Origin: Waddliaceae bacterium
GTDB lineage: Bacteria > Chlamydiota > Chlamydiia > Chlamydiales > GCA-2709385
DNA length: 64,000 nucleotides
Reading direction: 5' to 3'
Assembly: GCA_002709385.1 (NCBI GenBank)
Contig: PAQS01000016.1
Location: 1 to 64,000 of the forward strand
Part shown: positions 44,009 through 53,656 of the stretch, in pieces
Layout: every line of letters begins with the position of its first letter
Numbering within the stretch: the first letter of the stretch is position 1
The notes under the pieces: model-generated
Told to the model about the DNA's origin: nothing
The model's database searches: none
What the model saw: only the letters and a program-made list of their open reading frames with translations
Made by a program: the position numbers and the translations under genes

Positions 44009-44515
44009 CTACTTTGTTAATTCCACTTCCGCGGGAACAATCACTTCTTCATTTAGTTCACCAACATGTTTTGGTAGCGAACGCTTCGCAGCACGCCAAC
44101 CTTTATGAACCAATTTTCCTGAAAAAGGAGGTTCGCCTTGGACATTTCCCACAACTTTAATTTCTGAAGGATCATACCCTCTAGGCACCTGAATAACAGC
44201 TCCTTCTGCCTCTTCAAAAACCGGACGAACAGTAACCATTTCTTCAAGCATTTTCCCACAATCACTATGGATTTTTCGAACAGCAGCTCCTACTTGAGCA
44301 TCACTAAATGGCTGGATATCTTCTTTTAAAAAGTCAATAAGCCGACCATTTTCTTGCATAAGACGCAAAAGCCGGAGGTGTGAAGGATCTACTTTAGGCT
44401 CTTCTTTAGTTTTTTTACTTTCTACAGATTTATCTGCTCCTTGCATCCACTCTTTTGCGGATGTAGGACTTCTTAGAGCTTTAAAAAATGCTTTAATTGC
44501 GACCCATATCGCCAT
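44009..44515 (-). CDS. DUF2760-like protein associated with the Hsp70 gene
   Basis: Immediately upstream of and co-directional with the Hsp70 gene; LLRLMQENGRLIDFLKEDIQPFSDAQVGAAVRKIHSDCGKMLEE...FSGKLVHKGWRAAKRSLP. Confidence 0.8.
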   Translation of the reverse strand: MAIWVAIKAFFKALRSPTSAKEWMQGADKSVESKKTKEEPKVDPSHLRLLRLMQENGRLIDFLKEDIQPFSDAQVGAAVRKIHSDCGKMLEEMVTVRPVFEEAEGAVIQVPRGYDPSEIKVVGNVQGEPPFSGKLVHKGWRAAKRSLPKHVGELNEEVIVPAEVELTK

Positions 44516-44576
44516 GACTTTTCCTTTCCTTTATGTTTCGAGTAAAAATTTCTAGTAGATGAATTCAACAAGAGGT

Positions 44577-45794
44577 CTACATAAACTGCTCTATAGCTTC
44601 CATACACACAGTTACAAGAAAACCAACAAAAACAACACTCAACCAAAAACGTCCACCAAAGAACATAGTGTTTGAATTGTAACCTAAACGATAACGACCA
44701 ACCCATACCATCATCACAGGCATTAAGCCATTCAACACTGCATCTCCAAATCCGCCTGAAGTCTCAAGTGCCACATAGAACGCTCGCTCGTAATTTACCG
44801 CACAATAGATACTCGGTAATGCAATCAGAACAATCAATGCAATTCGACGCCACCCCACTTTCTTCCACTTCAAACCATCTGCAAGAAAATCAAAAAGACC
44901 AAGCGACATACCAAGAAAAGACGTCACAAGAGCAAAAAATGCAAAATATCGCGCCGCTACCCCTATCCATTCACTCTGAGTAGAAGCTCTCATCACTTCA
45001 ATAGGTGTTTCACCAAGCTGATAAGCTTCCATGAGAGAACCTGGACCTTCAGCTGGAACAGTACCAAGAACCAATACTTGCCAAACTAAATAGCAAATAA
45101 AAGTAAGGACACTACCGCCTATAATCGACAAGCGTAAAAATTTTGGATGACTCTGCAATAACGGAACCAAACTAGGTACCAGACTATGAAAGTGAAAAGA
45201 AGCGACAAGTATGGGTAAGGCAAATAAAGTTCTAGACCATCGTGTGTGTGTAAGGTAATCAAATTCAACTTCTCTACTACCAACAACCGTCAACAAAAGA
45301 AAAGCACTCACCATCGCAGCAAACAAAAAACCGTTTAAACCACCAAGAAGAACTCTTCCAGCATAAACCATCATCGTCAACGAAACAGCAAATACCGTAC
45401 AACCTAAAGTGATAGAAACCTCTGTATCTAAAGCTGAACTTAAAGCTAGAGCAACTTGCTTTCCTCCACCTGCTGTGTAAGAAATCAAAGATGCATAAGC
45501 AATAAAACAAAATAATACCCAAGCTACAATCTTAGCTGTATTACCCAGTATACGCGAAGACATAGTAATGATATGAGCGCTCTCATCTTTCATCCACAGA
45601 CAGACTTCAAGCAACATCAAGCCTGTACTTGTCATCAAAAACCAACTAATAAACATGGAAATCAGGGAAGGAAAAAAACCTCCAATTCCAGTTGCGATTG
45701 GGTTCGCCAACATACCAGCACCAATACATGTTCCCCCAACTAATAACATGGCACTAAGTATCGTGCTCTTTCCAACTGTTGCCTGAGTTGTCAC
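44577..45794 (-). CDS. tyrP: Aromatic amino acid (Tyr/Trp-type) permease
   Basis: STILSAMLLVGGTCIGAGMLANPIATGIGGFFPS; about 11 TM segments. Confidence 0.88.
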   Translation of the reverse strand: MTTQATVGKSTILSAMLLVGGTCIGAGMLANPIATGIGGFFPSLISMFISWFLMTSTGLMLLEVCLWMKDESAHIITMSSRILGNTAKIVAWVLFCFIAYASLISYTAGGGKQVALALSSALDTEVSITLGCTVFAVSLTMMVYAGRVLLGGLNGFLFAAMVSAFLLLTVVGSREVEFDYLTHTRWSRTLFALPILVASFHFHSLVPSLVPLLQSHPKFLRLSIIGGSVLTFICYLVWQVLVLGTVPAEGPGSLMEAYQLGETPIEVMRASTQSEWIGVAARYFAFFALVTSFLGMSLGLFDFLADGLKWKKVGWRRIALIVLIALPSIYCAVNYERAFYVALETSGGFGDAVLNGLMPVMMVWVGRYRLGYNSNTMFFGGRFWLSVVFVGFLVTVCMEAIEQFM

Positions 45795-46064
45795 AACTTT
45801 CCCCTTAATGAAAGATCTCTTTTATTTAATTGAGTACCAGGACTATTCAACAAAAACTCTAGATAAATAAGAATAGAGACCTGGCGCCTCGATGATTTTA
45901 CCCGATTAAAACCTTAAAATAAAGTTAGGAAACTAAAAGTACTTTTCTTGGTCTTTATCTACTAGCTTTCCTCCCTTGTATTTTATCAATAAAAAAATTT
46001 AACCTTGTTACTTGTAGGTTTAAAGACCTCTATATCTTAATTTTTTACCAAGGACCCAAACAGA

Positions 46065-46448
46065 ATGAAAACAGCATCTCACCCTATCTATTTTGACAGT
46101 CGTATTGAAAAGCATCTTCAAGCAGAACTTGCCACAAGAATTGAAGAAGGAAGAACTACATCTGATACATTGATTACACTGATTATTCGTGTAAACGCAG
46201 CAGGGCTCAAAACTCTAGAAAAAGGTGGTTCACTAAACATCGGTACCACAAAGATCACCAAAGCAAATCTTATGCCTTACTTTGATGATGGAAGCTTTGT
46301 ACGCACTCGATGCACAATCAAAAACCTATTTAGCGTTTTAAAAATTGAAGAAAGTTCACACCGTATTAGCGGAAAAGAGTATACCGATGTGACCCTAAAT
46401 GTGAGCTGGATACAATCTATAGATGAGTCTTCACATACCGATTTTTAA
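46065..46448 (+). CDS. Hypothetical protein (127 aa)
   Basis: ORF with purine-rich upstream region; no family recognised. Confidence 0.65.
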   Translation: MKTASHPIYFDSRIEKHLQAELATRIEEGRTTSDTLITLIIRVNAAGLKTLEKGGSLNIGTTKITKANLMPYFDDGSFVRTRCTIKNLFSVLKIEESSHRISGKEYTDVTLNVSWIQSIDESSHTDF

Positions 46449-46469
46449 GTTTAAAATTTTTGAATAATT

Positions 46470-46566
46470 TTCGTGATCGTACTTAAATCTCTAATGGCTA
46501 CCTAATCCGCGCTTCCAGTACGTTAGATGAGGCTAAGATTAGCTAGCCATTGGAGATTTAAGTACG
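46470..46566. repeat. Long inverted repeat element (GATTAG-TAGCCATTGGA family) at a convergent junction
   Basis: TTCGTGATCGTACTTAAATCTCTAATGGCTACCTAATC...GATTAGCTAGCCATTGGAGATTTAAGTACGATCACGAA; about two mismatches over 37 nt. Confidence 0.85.
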
Positions 46567-46567
46567 A

Positions 46568-49500
46568 TCACGAAGAAGAGCTTTCACACCACTGTCTAAG
46601 AAGATATAAATTGTGAGCTAAACTGGCTCCCTGTGGATGGATATAAGAACTTACTTGGTACTTTTGTTCAATAGATGAAGCTTGGCGCATCAGTAGCGAA
46701 ATTTTATTAAAGAAATCCTCGCCTTCCCTTTCATCTTTTTTTATTTTATCTAGTATTTGAAGTTTTTTATTTTCTAAAGTAAGCTTCATCCCCCGAAGAA
46801 CCCACCTATCTTTTTTATTTAATGGTAATTCTGATCGGGCTGACTCAATTTCTTTTAATTTGTTATTTACCTGATCTAACAATACTCTCATATCTCGATC
46901 AACCACTCCATTTTCTTTTTGAAGAGTCCGTATATTAGCTATTTTTTTAAAATTTTCTAAACTATATAAACCAGAGTTTTCAGAATTTAATTGTTTAGAA
47001 AACTCCATGATTTGTCTTTCCAAAAACTGAACATCACCATAAGATCTTCGCTTTTTTAAAGTATTTGAATCAATCGTCTTACTTTTAAGTTTAACTAGTT
47101 GTTTTTCGATATTTTGAAATCTTTCTTCTTTTGTTTTGTTTTTGTTTAAATCTGATTTGTAATCTATTTTAAGTCTATTTAACTGTTCTTCTAAAATATT
47201 TATCGCATTATCGATTTCCTTTTCTCCTACTTTCCAAAACCCCTTCAACTCTTCTGCTCTTGCTTCCAAGCTCTCTGGCTTTTCTTCGATATCTCTTTTA
47301 GTTTTTTTTGAATCTTCTTTTGTCTCTGGAGTGAATTCTTTAATTGTTTTTTCTAAAGCATATACAAAATCTTGAAAACTTTGGTCTATCGATTCCCATT
47401 CGCTCGTAGACTTCGCTGAGAGCTTTTCGAAAGGTGGAAAAGCTCTTTTTTCGTTAAAATTTAAATAAATTTCTTTGTTAAAAACCCAGTTTCCTTGTTC
47501 TTCAAACTGCCCATCTATCCAAGGCAACTTTCCAGCTCCCTTCAAGTTTTCTGTTAATTGATTTATTAATTGGTCCGATTCCTCAAGGAGTTTTGACCAA
47601 ATTTCAACTGTTTTAGTACGCTCTTCTAAATTATCTAAAGCAGGAAGTTGTTCTAATTTTCCAAGAGAACGTTCAATATCCTTATACTCTGAATCTAATT
47701 CTCTGGTGCATTCTCTAATGACATTATCTAATACTCTGTTCAGTGTAACAAAACTCAATTCTTCCGAAGGCAAAGAAATTTCTAGCTGGTTTAATTCTTC
47801 TATCAGAGCATTTGCTTCTAATGCACCATTATTAAAATCGCTCTTTAAATCCTTAAATCTAATTATTTTAGTGTCTTTCGGCTCTAAATTTTCTGCTCCT
47901 TCACTTTTATCACCCAACAACGCATCAATAGTTTTTTTACGCTTTTGTAATTTTTCAACTTCCGCTCCTAGGAAAGCAAAATCTTTAAGGCTCTCCCATT
48001 TCACATCAATCGCTTTTCGATCAAGACGCATTTTTCTAAAAATGCTCATTGCACGAGCTGTTGGTAAAGTATTTGCAGGGGGCATTCGCGTTTTTAGTTC
48101 AGCAGATAGATTTTCTAAATTTTCGAGATGATTTAAAACAAAAACGTCCTCTGCTTTCTCATAATCTTCAAATCTTGCTCCAGATTTCTTAAAGGCATTT
48201 TCTGTTCTCAATAGCTCTTCACTTGCTTCACGCAGAGTATTTTCTATCTCAAGAGGTAAGTTGTAAGAATTTAATTCATCATTAGGAGCAATTAAACCAT
48301 CCAACAAAAGCATTTGTTTTTGAATACTATTTCTTTCTGTAATCAAACCACCATCAATAAACCCTTTAGCATCAGAGATATCCTTGTCTTTTATTTCTTC
48401 CTTTTTTAAGTACAGCATAATTGGATTAAGCAATCGAGAACCGAAAGTTATATGATGATCGTCAGGATCAACGGAAACTGTTACCCAATCGTCTCCTGTT
48501 TTAATTTCTATAACACCTGTTGTATCTTTATCAGAAAAACGTACGTGCTCACTCCACTCTTCTCGATCAAGACTAAGAATTTCTTTTATCTTCTCTAATA
48601 AAGTAATTTTAAGCTTAGATTGCTTTACACTCTCAACGTTTCCTAGATTATTAGGATCAAGAATCTTATTGCATTCCATGAGATTCTTTTTTACTTTCTG
48701 ATAAGCCATTAACTGCCAAGCATTAACATCATTTTTCTCACTTGATAAAGTTTTTCTCTTAAAAGGCGAAATTTTTGTTTTTTCTTTTTGAATACCATCT
48801 ATGTCATATTGAGTTTTTTTTATAGATTCTTCGTTCGCACGCTTCAGATCTGTCAGAGCAGAAGACAAAAGCCCAATTTCATTTGAATGTCTATTGATAA
48901 GTGTATGTTTATATTCTTGACGCACCCCCTTATCTGATTTGTCAAGCTGTTTGAATTCTCCAGCACGCAAATCCATAAACCTTTCCATCATTTTTTGTAG
49001 GTAGGGCAAAACTTGTTGTTCTTCAAAATCCGAGTTTGTATCCAGCAGAGCATTACACTGTTTTAGCTCCTCGAGAATAAGCTGAGGATTTATCTTTGCA
49101 TCTTTCACAGAAATAAAAGTACTTGTATATCCATAAAAACGAAGTTCTCGTTTTAAAACCCCTCCTCGATTTTGGAGTAATTCAAGCGCTTGCTTAAGCT
49201 CATTCATTTGACTATGGAATATTTCAGGAGAAGGGTTTTCTTTTATTGAAGACATTGCCTCATTCAATTTCTTTTGCAAGTCTTTCTTAGCTTTTAAAAC
49301 ATCCTCACGTTTACTTTTGAGCTCATTGGGCATCGATTGCATATTTTGAACAAGCCAAGGGAAAGCACTTTCTTCAATTATTCCACGCACTAAATCTCGG
49401 CTAGATTGTATATGGGAAGCTGTTGATGAATGTGTTTTTATCGGCAAAAACTTTCTAAACTTTCCACCACGCAGTGGTACTGTCTTATTAAAATGATTGA

Positions 49501-50485
49501 CTAAACCTGCGCAAATACTATCCAAAAAACTCAACTCTTCTTGTAATTTTTGCGGATTCTGAAAAGGACAAGAATCAGCAAAAGCAGCCTGAGTAGCTTC
49601 TTGTAAACCTTGAAGGGCTTGATTTATTTCAATTTTTAATTTTTCTCTATTAACCCCTTCCTCCGTTTCAATCTTTTGTTTGATTTGATTAAGTTTATTT
49701 AAACTCTTGCTCATTTCGTTGAGTTTTTCAATTTGATCGGGACTAGGATCTTCGGGCTTTCTCACATTACTTATGTCAGCATATTTTTCAGGAGCGTTTA
49801 TTTCTGATTTAGAATCAGATATTCGAGCTTCTAATTTAGAAAGATTTTTTTTGCTTAATGACTCTCTGACTTCACTTCTAAGTTGGCTTATAAGAGGAGA
49901 CATCTCTTCCCCTAGTTCTTGATCCCGACAATCTTTTTCCAAGAAATCAGCTTTGTTTAAAGCACGACTAGCAGCCTTTATCAATTCTTTATTGCTTCCT
50001 GTAACTAAAGCAAAAGTACGCTCATCCTCCCAAGATTTTTTAATTAAACTCAAACGGTATTGAGCAACCTCTTGAGTTGGAACTTTTTGAACAAGAGCAT
50101 GTTGAGCTTGTTTAGCAAGATCTATACTGCTAATACGTATACCAAGTAGATTGCCTATAGTTTTTGTTACTTTACTTACAATTTTTCGCCACCCTTTAAG
50201 CTCTGGGAGCGAATCCGTTTTGTTTAATTTTTCAACTATTTTATCTTCTAAAGCACTCAATTGATCATTTTTGTATATATCTCCATTTCCTTCTAATAAA
50301 AGAAACAAATTTAATGTATTACGTTCTGTTCGATTTAAATATTTAAAAGATCTTTGAAGATTAGAAAGGTCTGTTTCTTTCGTTTTTCCAGAAGAAGAGC
50401 TATCTTTGTCTACTATATCTTCTAGACTGCTCCAAATCTTTTCGTGTCCACTACCTCCGCCCTCTATTTCGTTTCCCATCATCAT
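46568..50485 (-). CDS. Large coiled-coil-rich hypothetical protein (1305 aa), effector candidate
   Basis: Uninterrupted ORF, strongly helical Lys/Glu/Leu composition, no recognised domain or signal peptide. Confidence 0.85.
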   Translation of the reverse strand: MMMGNEIEGGGSGHEKIWSSLEDIVDKDSSSSGKTKETDLSNLQRSFKYLNRTERNTLNLFLLLEGNGDIYKNDQLSALEDKIVEKLNKTDSLPELKGWRKIVSKVTKTIGNLLGIRISSIDLAKQAQHALVQKVPTQEVAQYRLSLIKKSWEDERTFALVTGSNKELIKAASRALNKADFLEKDCRDQELGEEMSPLISQLRSEVRESLSKKNLSKLEARISDSKSEINAPEKYADISNVRKPEDPSPDQIEKLNEMSKSLNKLNQIKQKIETEEGVNREKLKIEINQALQGLQEATQAAFADSCPFQNPQKLQEELSFLDSICAGLVNHFNKTVPLRGGKFRKFLPIKTHSSTASHIQSSRDLVRGIIEESAFPWLVQNMQSMPNELKSKREDVLKAKKDLQKKLNEAMSSIKENPSPEIFHSQMNELKQALELLQNRGGVLKRELRFYGYTSTFISVKDAKINPQLILEELKQCNALLDTNSDFEEQQVLPYLQKMMERFMDLRAGEFKQLDKSDKGVRQEYKHTLINRHSNEIGLLSSALTDLKRANEESIKKTQYDIDGIQKEKTKISPFKRKTLSSEKNDVNAWQLMAYQKVKKNLMECNKILDPNNLGNVESVKQSKLKITLLEKIKEILSLDREEWSEHVRFSDKDTTGVIEIKTGDDWVTVSVDPDDHHITFGSRLLNPIMLYLKKEEIKDKDISDAKGFIDGGLITERNSIQKQMLLLDGLIAPNDELNSYNLPLEIENTLREASEELLRTENAFKKSGARFEDYEKAEDVFVLNHLENLENLSAELKTRMPPANTLPTARAMSIFRKMRLDRKAIDVKWESLKDFAFLGAEVEKLQKRKKTIDALLGDKSEGAENLEPKDTKIIRFKDLKSDFNNGALEANALIEELNQLEISLPSEELSFVTLNRVLDNVIRECTRELDSEYKDIERSLGKLEQLPALDNLEERTKTVEIWSKLLEESDQLINQLTENLKGAGKLPWIDGQFEEQGNWVFNKEIYLNFNEKRAFPPFEKLSAKSTSEWESIDQSFQDFVYALEKTIKEFTPETKEDSKKTKRDIEEKPESLEARAEELKGFWKVGEKEIDNAINILEEQLNRLKIDYKSDLNKNKTKEERFQNIEKQLVKLKSKTIDSNTLKKRRSYGDVQFLERQIMEFSKQLNSENSGLYSLENFKKIANIRTLQKENGVVDRDMRVLLDQVNNKLKEIESARSELPLNKKDRWVLRGMKLTLENKKLQILDKIKKDEREGEDFFNKISLLMRQASSIEQKYQVSSYIHPQGASLAHNLYLLRQWCESSSS

Positions 50486-50597
50486 CCCTTTCTTTAATTG
50501 ATAACTTTTATTTTACTAAAAACCTAAAATTAATATAATGATTAAAATTTGATTAGATTGTTAATTAACAAAACAAACTCTTAATAGGAATTTTACT

Positions 50598-50951
50598 ATG
50601 GCAAGTGCAGAAGAAAATTCACAAAGAACTTGGAGTATATTTGCTCACCTAAGTTCTCTTAGCTTTTTGATTGGTATTCCTTTTGGGAATATTTTAGGAC
50701 CTTTAGTCATCTGGTTGATTAAGAAAGATGAAATGCCTTTAGTGAACGAGGCAGGTAAAGAATCCATAAATTTTCAAATTTCAATAACAATCTACTCCAT
50801 CATCGCTGTCATCTTAACTTTAGTCTTCATTGGCTTCTTTTTATTGGCAGCTCTGATTATAGCAAATATTATTTTAGTAGTAATTGCATCAATCAAAGCA
50901 AGTAATGGGGAAAAATTTGAATACCCCTTTACCATTCGTTTACTAAAATAA
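50598..50951 (+). CDS. Small DUF4870-like membrane protein
   Basis: RTWSIFAHLSSLSFLIGIPFGNILGPLVIWLIKKDEMPLVNEAGKESINFQISI. Confidence 0.88.
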   Translation: MASAEENSQRTWSIFAHLSSLSFLIGIPFGNILGPLVIWLIKKDEMPLVNEAGKESINFQISITIYSIIAVILTLVFIGFFLLAALIIANIILVVIASIKASNGEKFEYPFTIRLLK

Positions 50952-50956
50952 AATAC

Positions 50957-50995
50957 ACTTTACCAAGACCCTTATGATGAGGGTCTTAGTAAAGT
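50957..50995. terminator. Hairpin at convergent junction
   Basis: ACTTTACCAAGACCCT-TATGATG-AGGGTCTTAGTAAAGT. Confidence 0.65.
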
Positions 50996-51007
50996 AGACA
51001 CCCTACC

Positions 51008-52198
51008 TTACAGTAGGCAACGAATTTCTTTTTGCTCTCCTCCCGTAACCGATACTGTTCGGTCAGCTCCGATAAGCACGTCTAGCTCTAAACGGACACC
51101 AAATTCATCAGGCAGGTAGATCCCAGGTTCTACAGAAAAACAGGTTGCTTCTAGGACTTCACGTTGATCTTGTGTTTCTAAATTATCTATATGAGCACCT
51201 GTTCCATGAAGATCTCTATCAATACTATGCCCTGTTCTATGAGTAAAAAACTCATCATAACCAGAAGCTGTGATGACTTCTCGAGTCTTTTGATCTACTT
51301 CCCAGCCCATTAAAGAAGCACCGTTTGAAAAACGTTGGCGTACTAAATCTAAAGCTTCATCACGTGCCTGCTTCACGATAGAAAAAATTTCTTTTTGTCT
51401 CTCTGTTGGACTTGCCGCTGCTACACCTACCCGTGTGATATCAGCATATACAGCTCTTTCTTCATTTTTTTTGCACCATAGATCAATAAGGATAAAATCC
51501 CCCTCTTTAATCTCTCTAGAGTTATTTGGAGTAGGAGCAAAATGGGGATCTGCTGAGTGCTCATTTACTGCAACAATAGGGTCTCCTTCCCAAACACAGC
51601 CATTACTCCTAAATTCATCCATAATAAACTGCTGCACTTGATATTCATTGATCGACTGGCCTTTTTTCAAAGACTGTCCAATCATGACCCAAGCCTTTTC
51701 AACTGCTCCCGAAACAACTTCCGCAGCTTCAAAATGAGAACGCATCTGTCCTTCATCCAAAACACTTGTATGTCTTTGAAGAAATGCTGCAGAAGTGACA
51801 ACTTCCACACCACAATCCCGAACCATATCAATAGTGCCTGCATCTACTTTAGATACGTAAGGAATACGATTGCGAGGAGAGTATTCCATAGCAACTTTTT
51901 TCGCGTCTTTTAAAAGATCTTCAACTTTTTTTTCGTATTCTTGCCAAGAGCTATATGCATATTTCTCGCCTGGTAAGTGATTCAAAACCGTGCTATCCAC
52001 TTTATGGACAACTCGAACAGGCTCTCCTTGAGCTGGAATCCAGTAAAGAAGGCGCCTAGTTAGCATGGTATCAGCTGGAATCTCTAAAAACTCTACAGCC
52101 AAAGAATTATTTCGATGAAAATCGTATAATAACCATCCATCAATTCCTTGCTTTCTTAATGTTTCTTGAGTGTCACGTAATTTTGATTCGAATGACAT
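51008..52198 (-). CDS. M24 family metallopeptidase (Xaa-Pro peptidase type)
   Basis: NEHSADPHFAPTP, DFILIDLWCKK...YADITRV, HRTGHSIDRDLHGTGAHID, FSVEPGIYLP. Confidence 0.93.
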   Translation of the reverse strand: MSFESKLRDTQETLRKQGIDGWLLYDFHRNNSLAVEFLEIPADTMLTRRLLYWIPAQGEPVRVVHKVDSTVLNHLPGEKYAYSSWQEYEKKVEDLLKDAKKVAMEYSPRNRIPYVSKVDAGTIDMVRDCGVEVVTSAAFLQRHTSVLDEGQMRSHFEAAEVVSGAVEKAWVMIGQSLKKGQSINEYQVQQFIMDEFRSNGCVWEGDPIVAVNEHSADPHFAPTPNNSREIKEGDFILIDLWCKKNEERAVYADITRVGVAAASPTERQKEIFSIVKQARDEALDLVRQRFSNGASLMGWEVDQKTREVITASGYDEFFTHRTGHSIDRDLHGTGAHIDNLETQDQREVLEATCFSVEPGIYLPDEFGVRLELDVLIGADRTVSVTGGEQKEIRCLL

Positions 52199-52590
52199 GA
52201 GCTTTTATCTCCTTAAAAAAAACACAACCTTTCACCATTCTCTACCGACAAGAACATTTTTGTATACTTAGCAGCTAGATAATTAAAAAAATAAATAAAT
52301 ACAAACCTCTAAATATTAATCTTTTCCCATCTTACTTTCTTGCCCAAAATGGAACTTCGATCGTATCATTAAGCACCAAAATACAGAAGGTACTGGTATC
52401 GTGGATGACTTTTTTCAATCAGATAGGTCTATATTCACAGTAAGGCACAGCTTACTTCATAATTTGATCGAATTACGTATTGCTCCGACAACGTTAAAAA
52501 CAAACGATGTTTGTTACATGTCGTGTATGCAATATCAAACACGCATCACTTCTCGGATTGTAAACAAAAAAGTGAAGAGAAAATAGAAGA

Positions 52591-53367
52591 GTGACAATAC
52601 ATTCCTCGAATACCGAGGCAGAATATTCTCCAGTTCTTTCTATTGAAAATCTTTCAGTAAAATTTTCTGATACTTTTGTTTTAAAAGACTTATCTCTCCA
52701 GCTTTTCCCCGGGGAGATAACGTGTATCATTGGTTTATCTGGTAGTGGAAAAAGTACTCTATTTCGTTCTATTTCAGGTCTTTTACAGACACAAGAAGGT
52801 CAAATTAACGTTTTTTCACAAGCCCCTTCTTCCGCACAACACTTAATGTCTTACATGATGCAAGATGACCTCTTGCTTTCATGGAGAACTGTTTTAGATA
52901 ATCTGACTTTATTTACAGAATTAGGTTCTACTAAAACCCAATCTGAGACACTACGAGAAACTGCTTTGTCTCTTCTTGAAGAACTTGGTTTAAAAGGTTA
53001 TGAAAACGCTTATCCTAGTCAATTATCAGGCGGGATGAGACAAAGAGTTACTTTGGCTCGCGCTCTCCTACAGCGTCGACCACTACTTTTACTCGATGAA
53101 CCTTTTTCTTCTTTAGATGCAATTATTCGTGAACAACTTTACCGCCTACTTCGTCGCTTAAGAGACAAGTATCAACTAACTATCGTTATGATTACACACG
53201 ATTTTCGTGATGCATTATCTCTTGCAGACCGTGTGACACTGCTTTCTGAAGGAAAAATTAGCGAGGACTGGCAAATTCCTAAAACGCTACATGAATCAGC
53301 AGAGGAACTGGGCCGTATGACCCAGACTCTAAGAGAAGCTTTAGAGAAAAGTCTTAAGCCCCTATAA
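52591..53367 (+). CDS. ABC transporter ATP-binding protein (nitrate/sulfonate/thiamine-precursor type)
   Basis: Walker A IGLSGSGKST, signature LSGGMRQRVTLARAL, Walker B LLLLDEPFSSLD; GTG start. Confidence 0.93.
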   Translation: MTIHSSNTEAEYSPVLSIENLSVKFSDTFVLKDLSLQLFPGEITCIIGLSGSGKSTLFRSISGLLQTQEGQINVFSQAPSSAQHLMSYMMQDDLLLSWRTVLDNLTLFTELGSTKTQSETLRETALSLLEELGLKGYENAYPSQLSGGMRQRVTLARALLQRRPLLLLDEPFSSLDAIIREQLYRLLRRLRDKYQLTIVMITHDFRDALSLADRVTLLSEGKISEDWQIPKTLHESAEELGRMTQTLREALEKSLKPL

Positions 53368-53376
53368 TAGCTACTC

Positions 53377-53406
53377 AATAGTATCAACTTAAAGAGTGAT
53401 ACTATT
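53377..53406. terminator. Hairpin downstream of the ABC ATPase gene
   Basis: AATAGTATCA-ACTTAAAGAG-TGATACTATT. Confidence 0.6.
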
Positions 53407-53452
53407 GCCCCTGGACCTGGGGAATGTCCCCATTGTATCTTTCGCTGCGTCG

Positions 53453-53539
53453 TAGCTTCTTTGATTCGCCGCGTTTAGCATTCACCTCTAAACGATAGAT
53501 CTACAGCATATCATTTAACGCGGCGAAGCAAAAAAGCTA
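53453..53539. repeat. Intergenic inverted repeat
   Basis: TAGCTTCTTTGATTCGCCGCGTT...AACGCGGCGAAGCAAAAAAGCTA. Confidence 0.7.
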
Positions 53540-53570
53540 AGACACAAAGAGGGTCTTACAGCACTCGAGG

Positions 53571-53645
53571 CTCCTACAAAACACATAAAAAATTATGAAA
53601 ATCATCCAATTTGAACAACTTATACCCACTCACTATTTTTGCAAG
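53571..53645. repeat. Dispersed intergenic repeat, copy 2
   Basis: CTCCTACAAAACACATAAAAAATTATGAAAATCATCCAATTTGAACAACTTATACCCACTCACTATTTTTGCAAG; compare 42039..42114. Confidence 0.65.
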
Positions 53646-53656
53646 TACTTCAGAGA

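Noticed and set aside
47706-48131. 141-aa ORF antisense to the large coiled-coil gene
   Set aside because: Ser/Phe-rich translation typical of the antisense of Lys/Glu/Leu-rich coding sequence
52200-52590. TPP riboswitch upstream of the ABC transporter ATPase
   Set aside because: No recognisable THI-box core (such as CTGAGA ... ACC.GAT..GG.TAAT..CC..G) could be read
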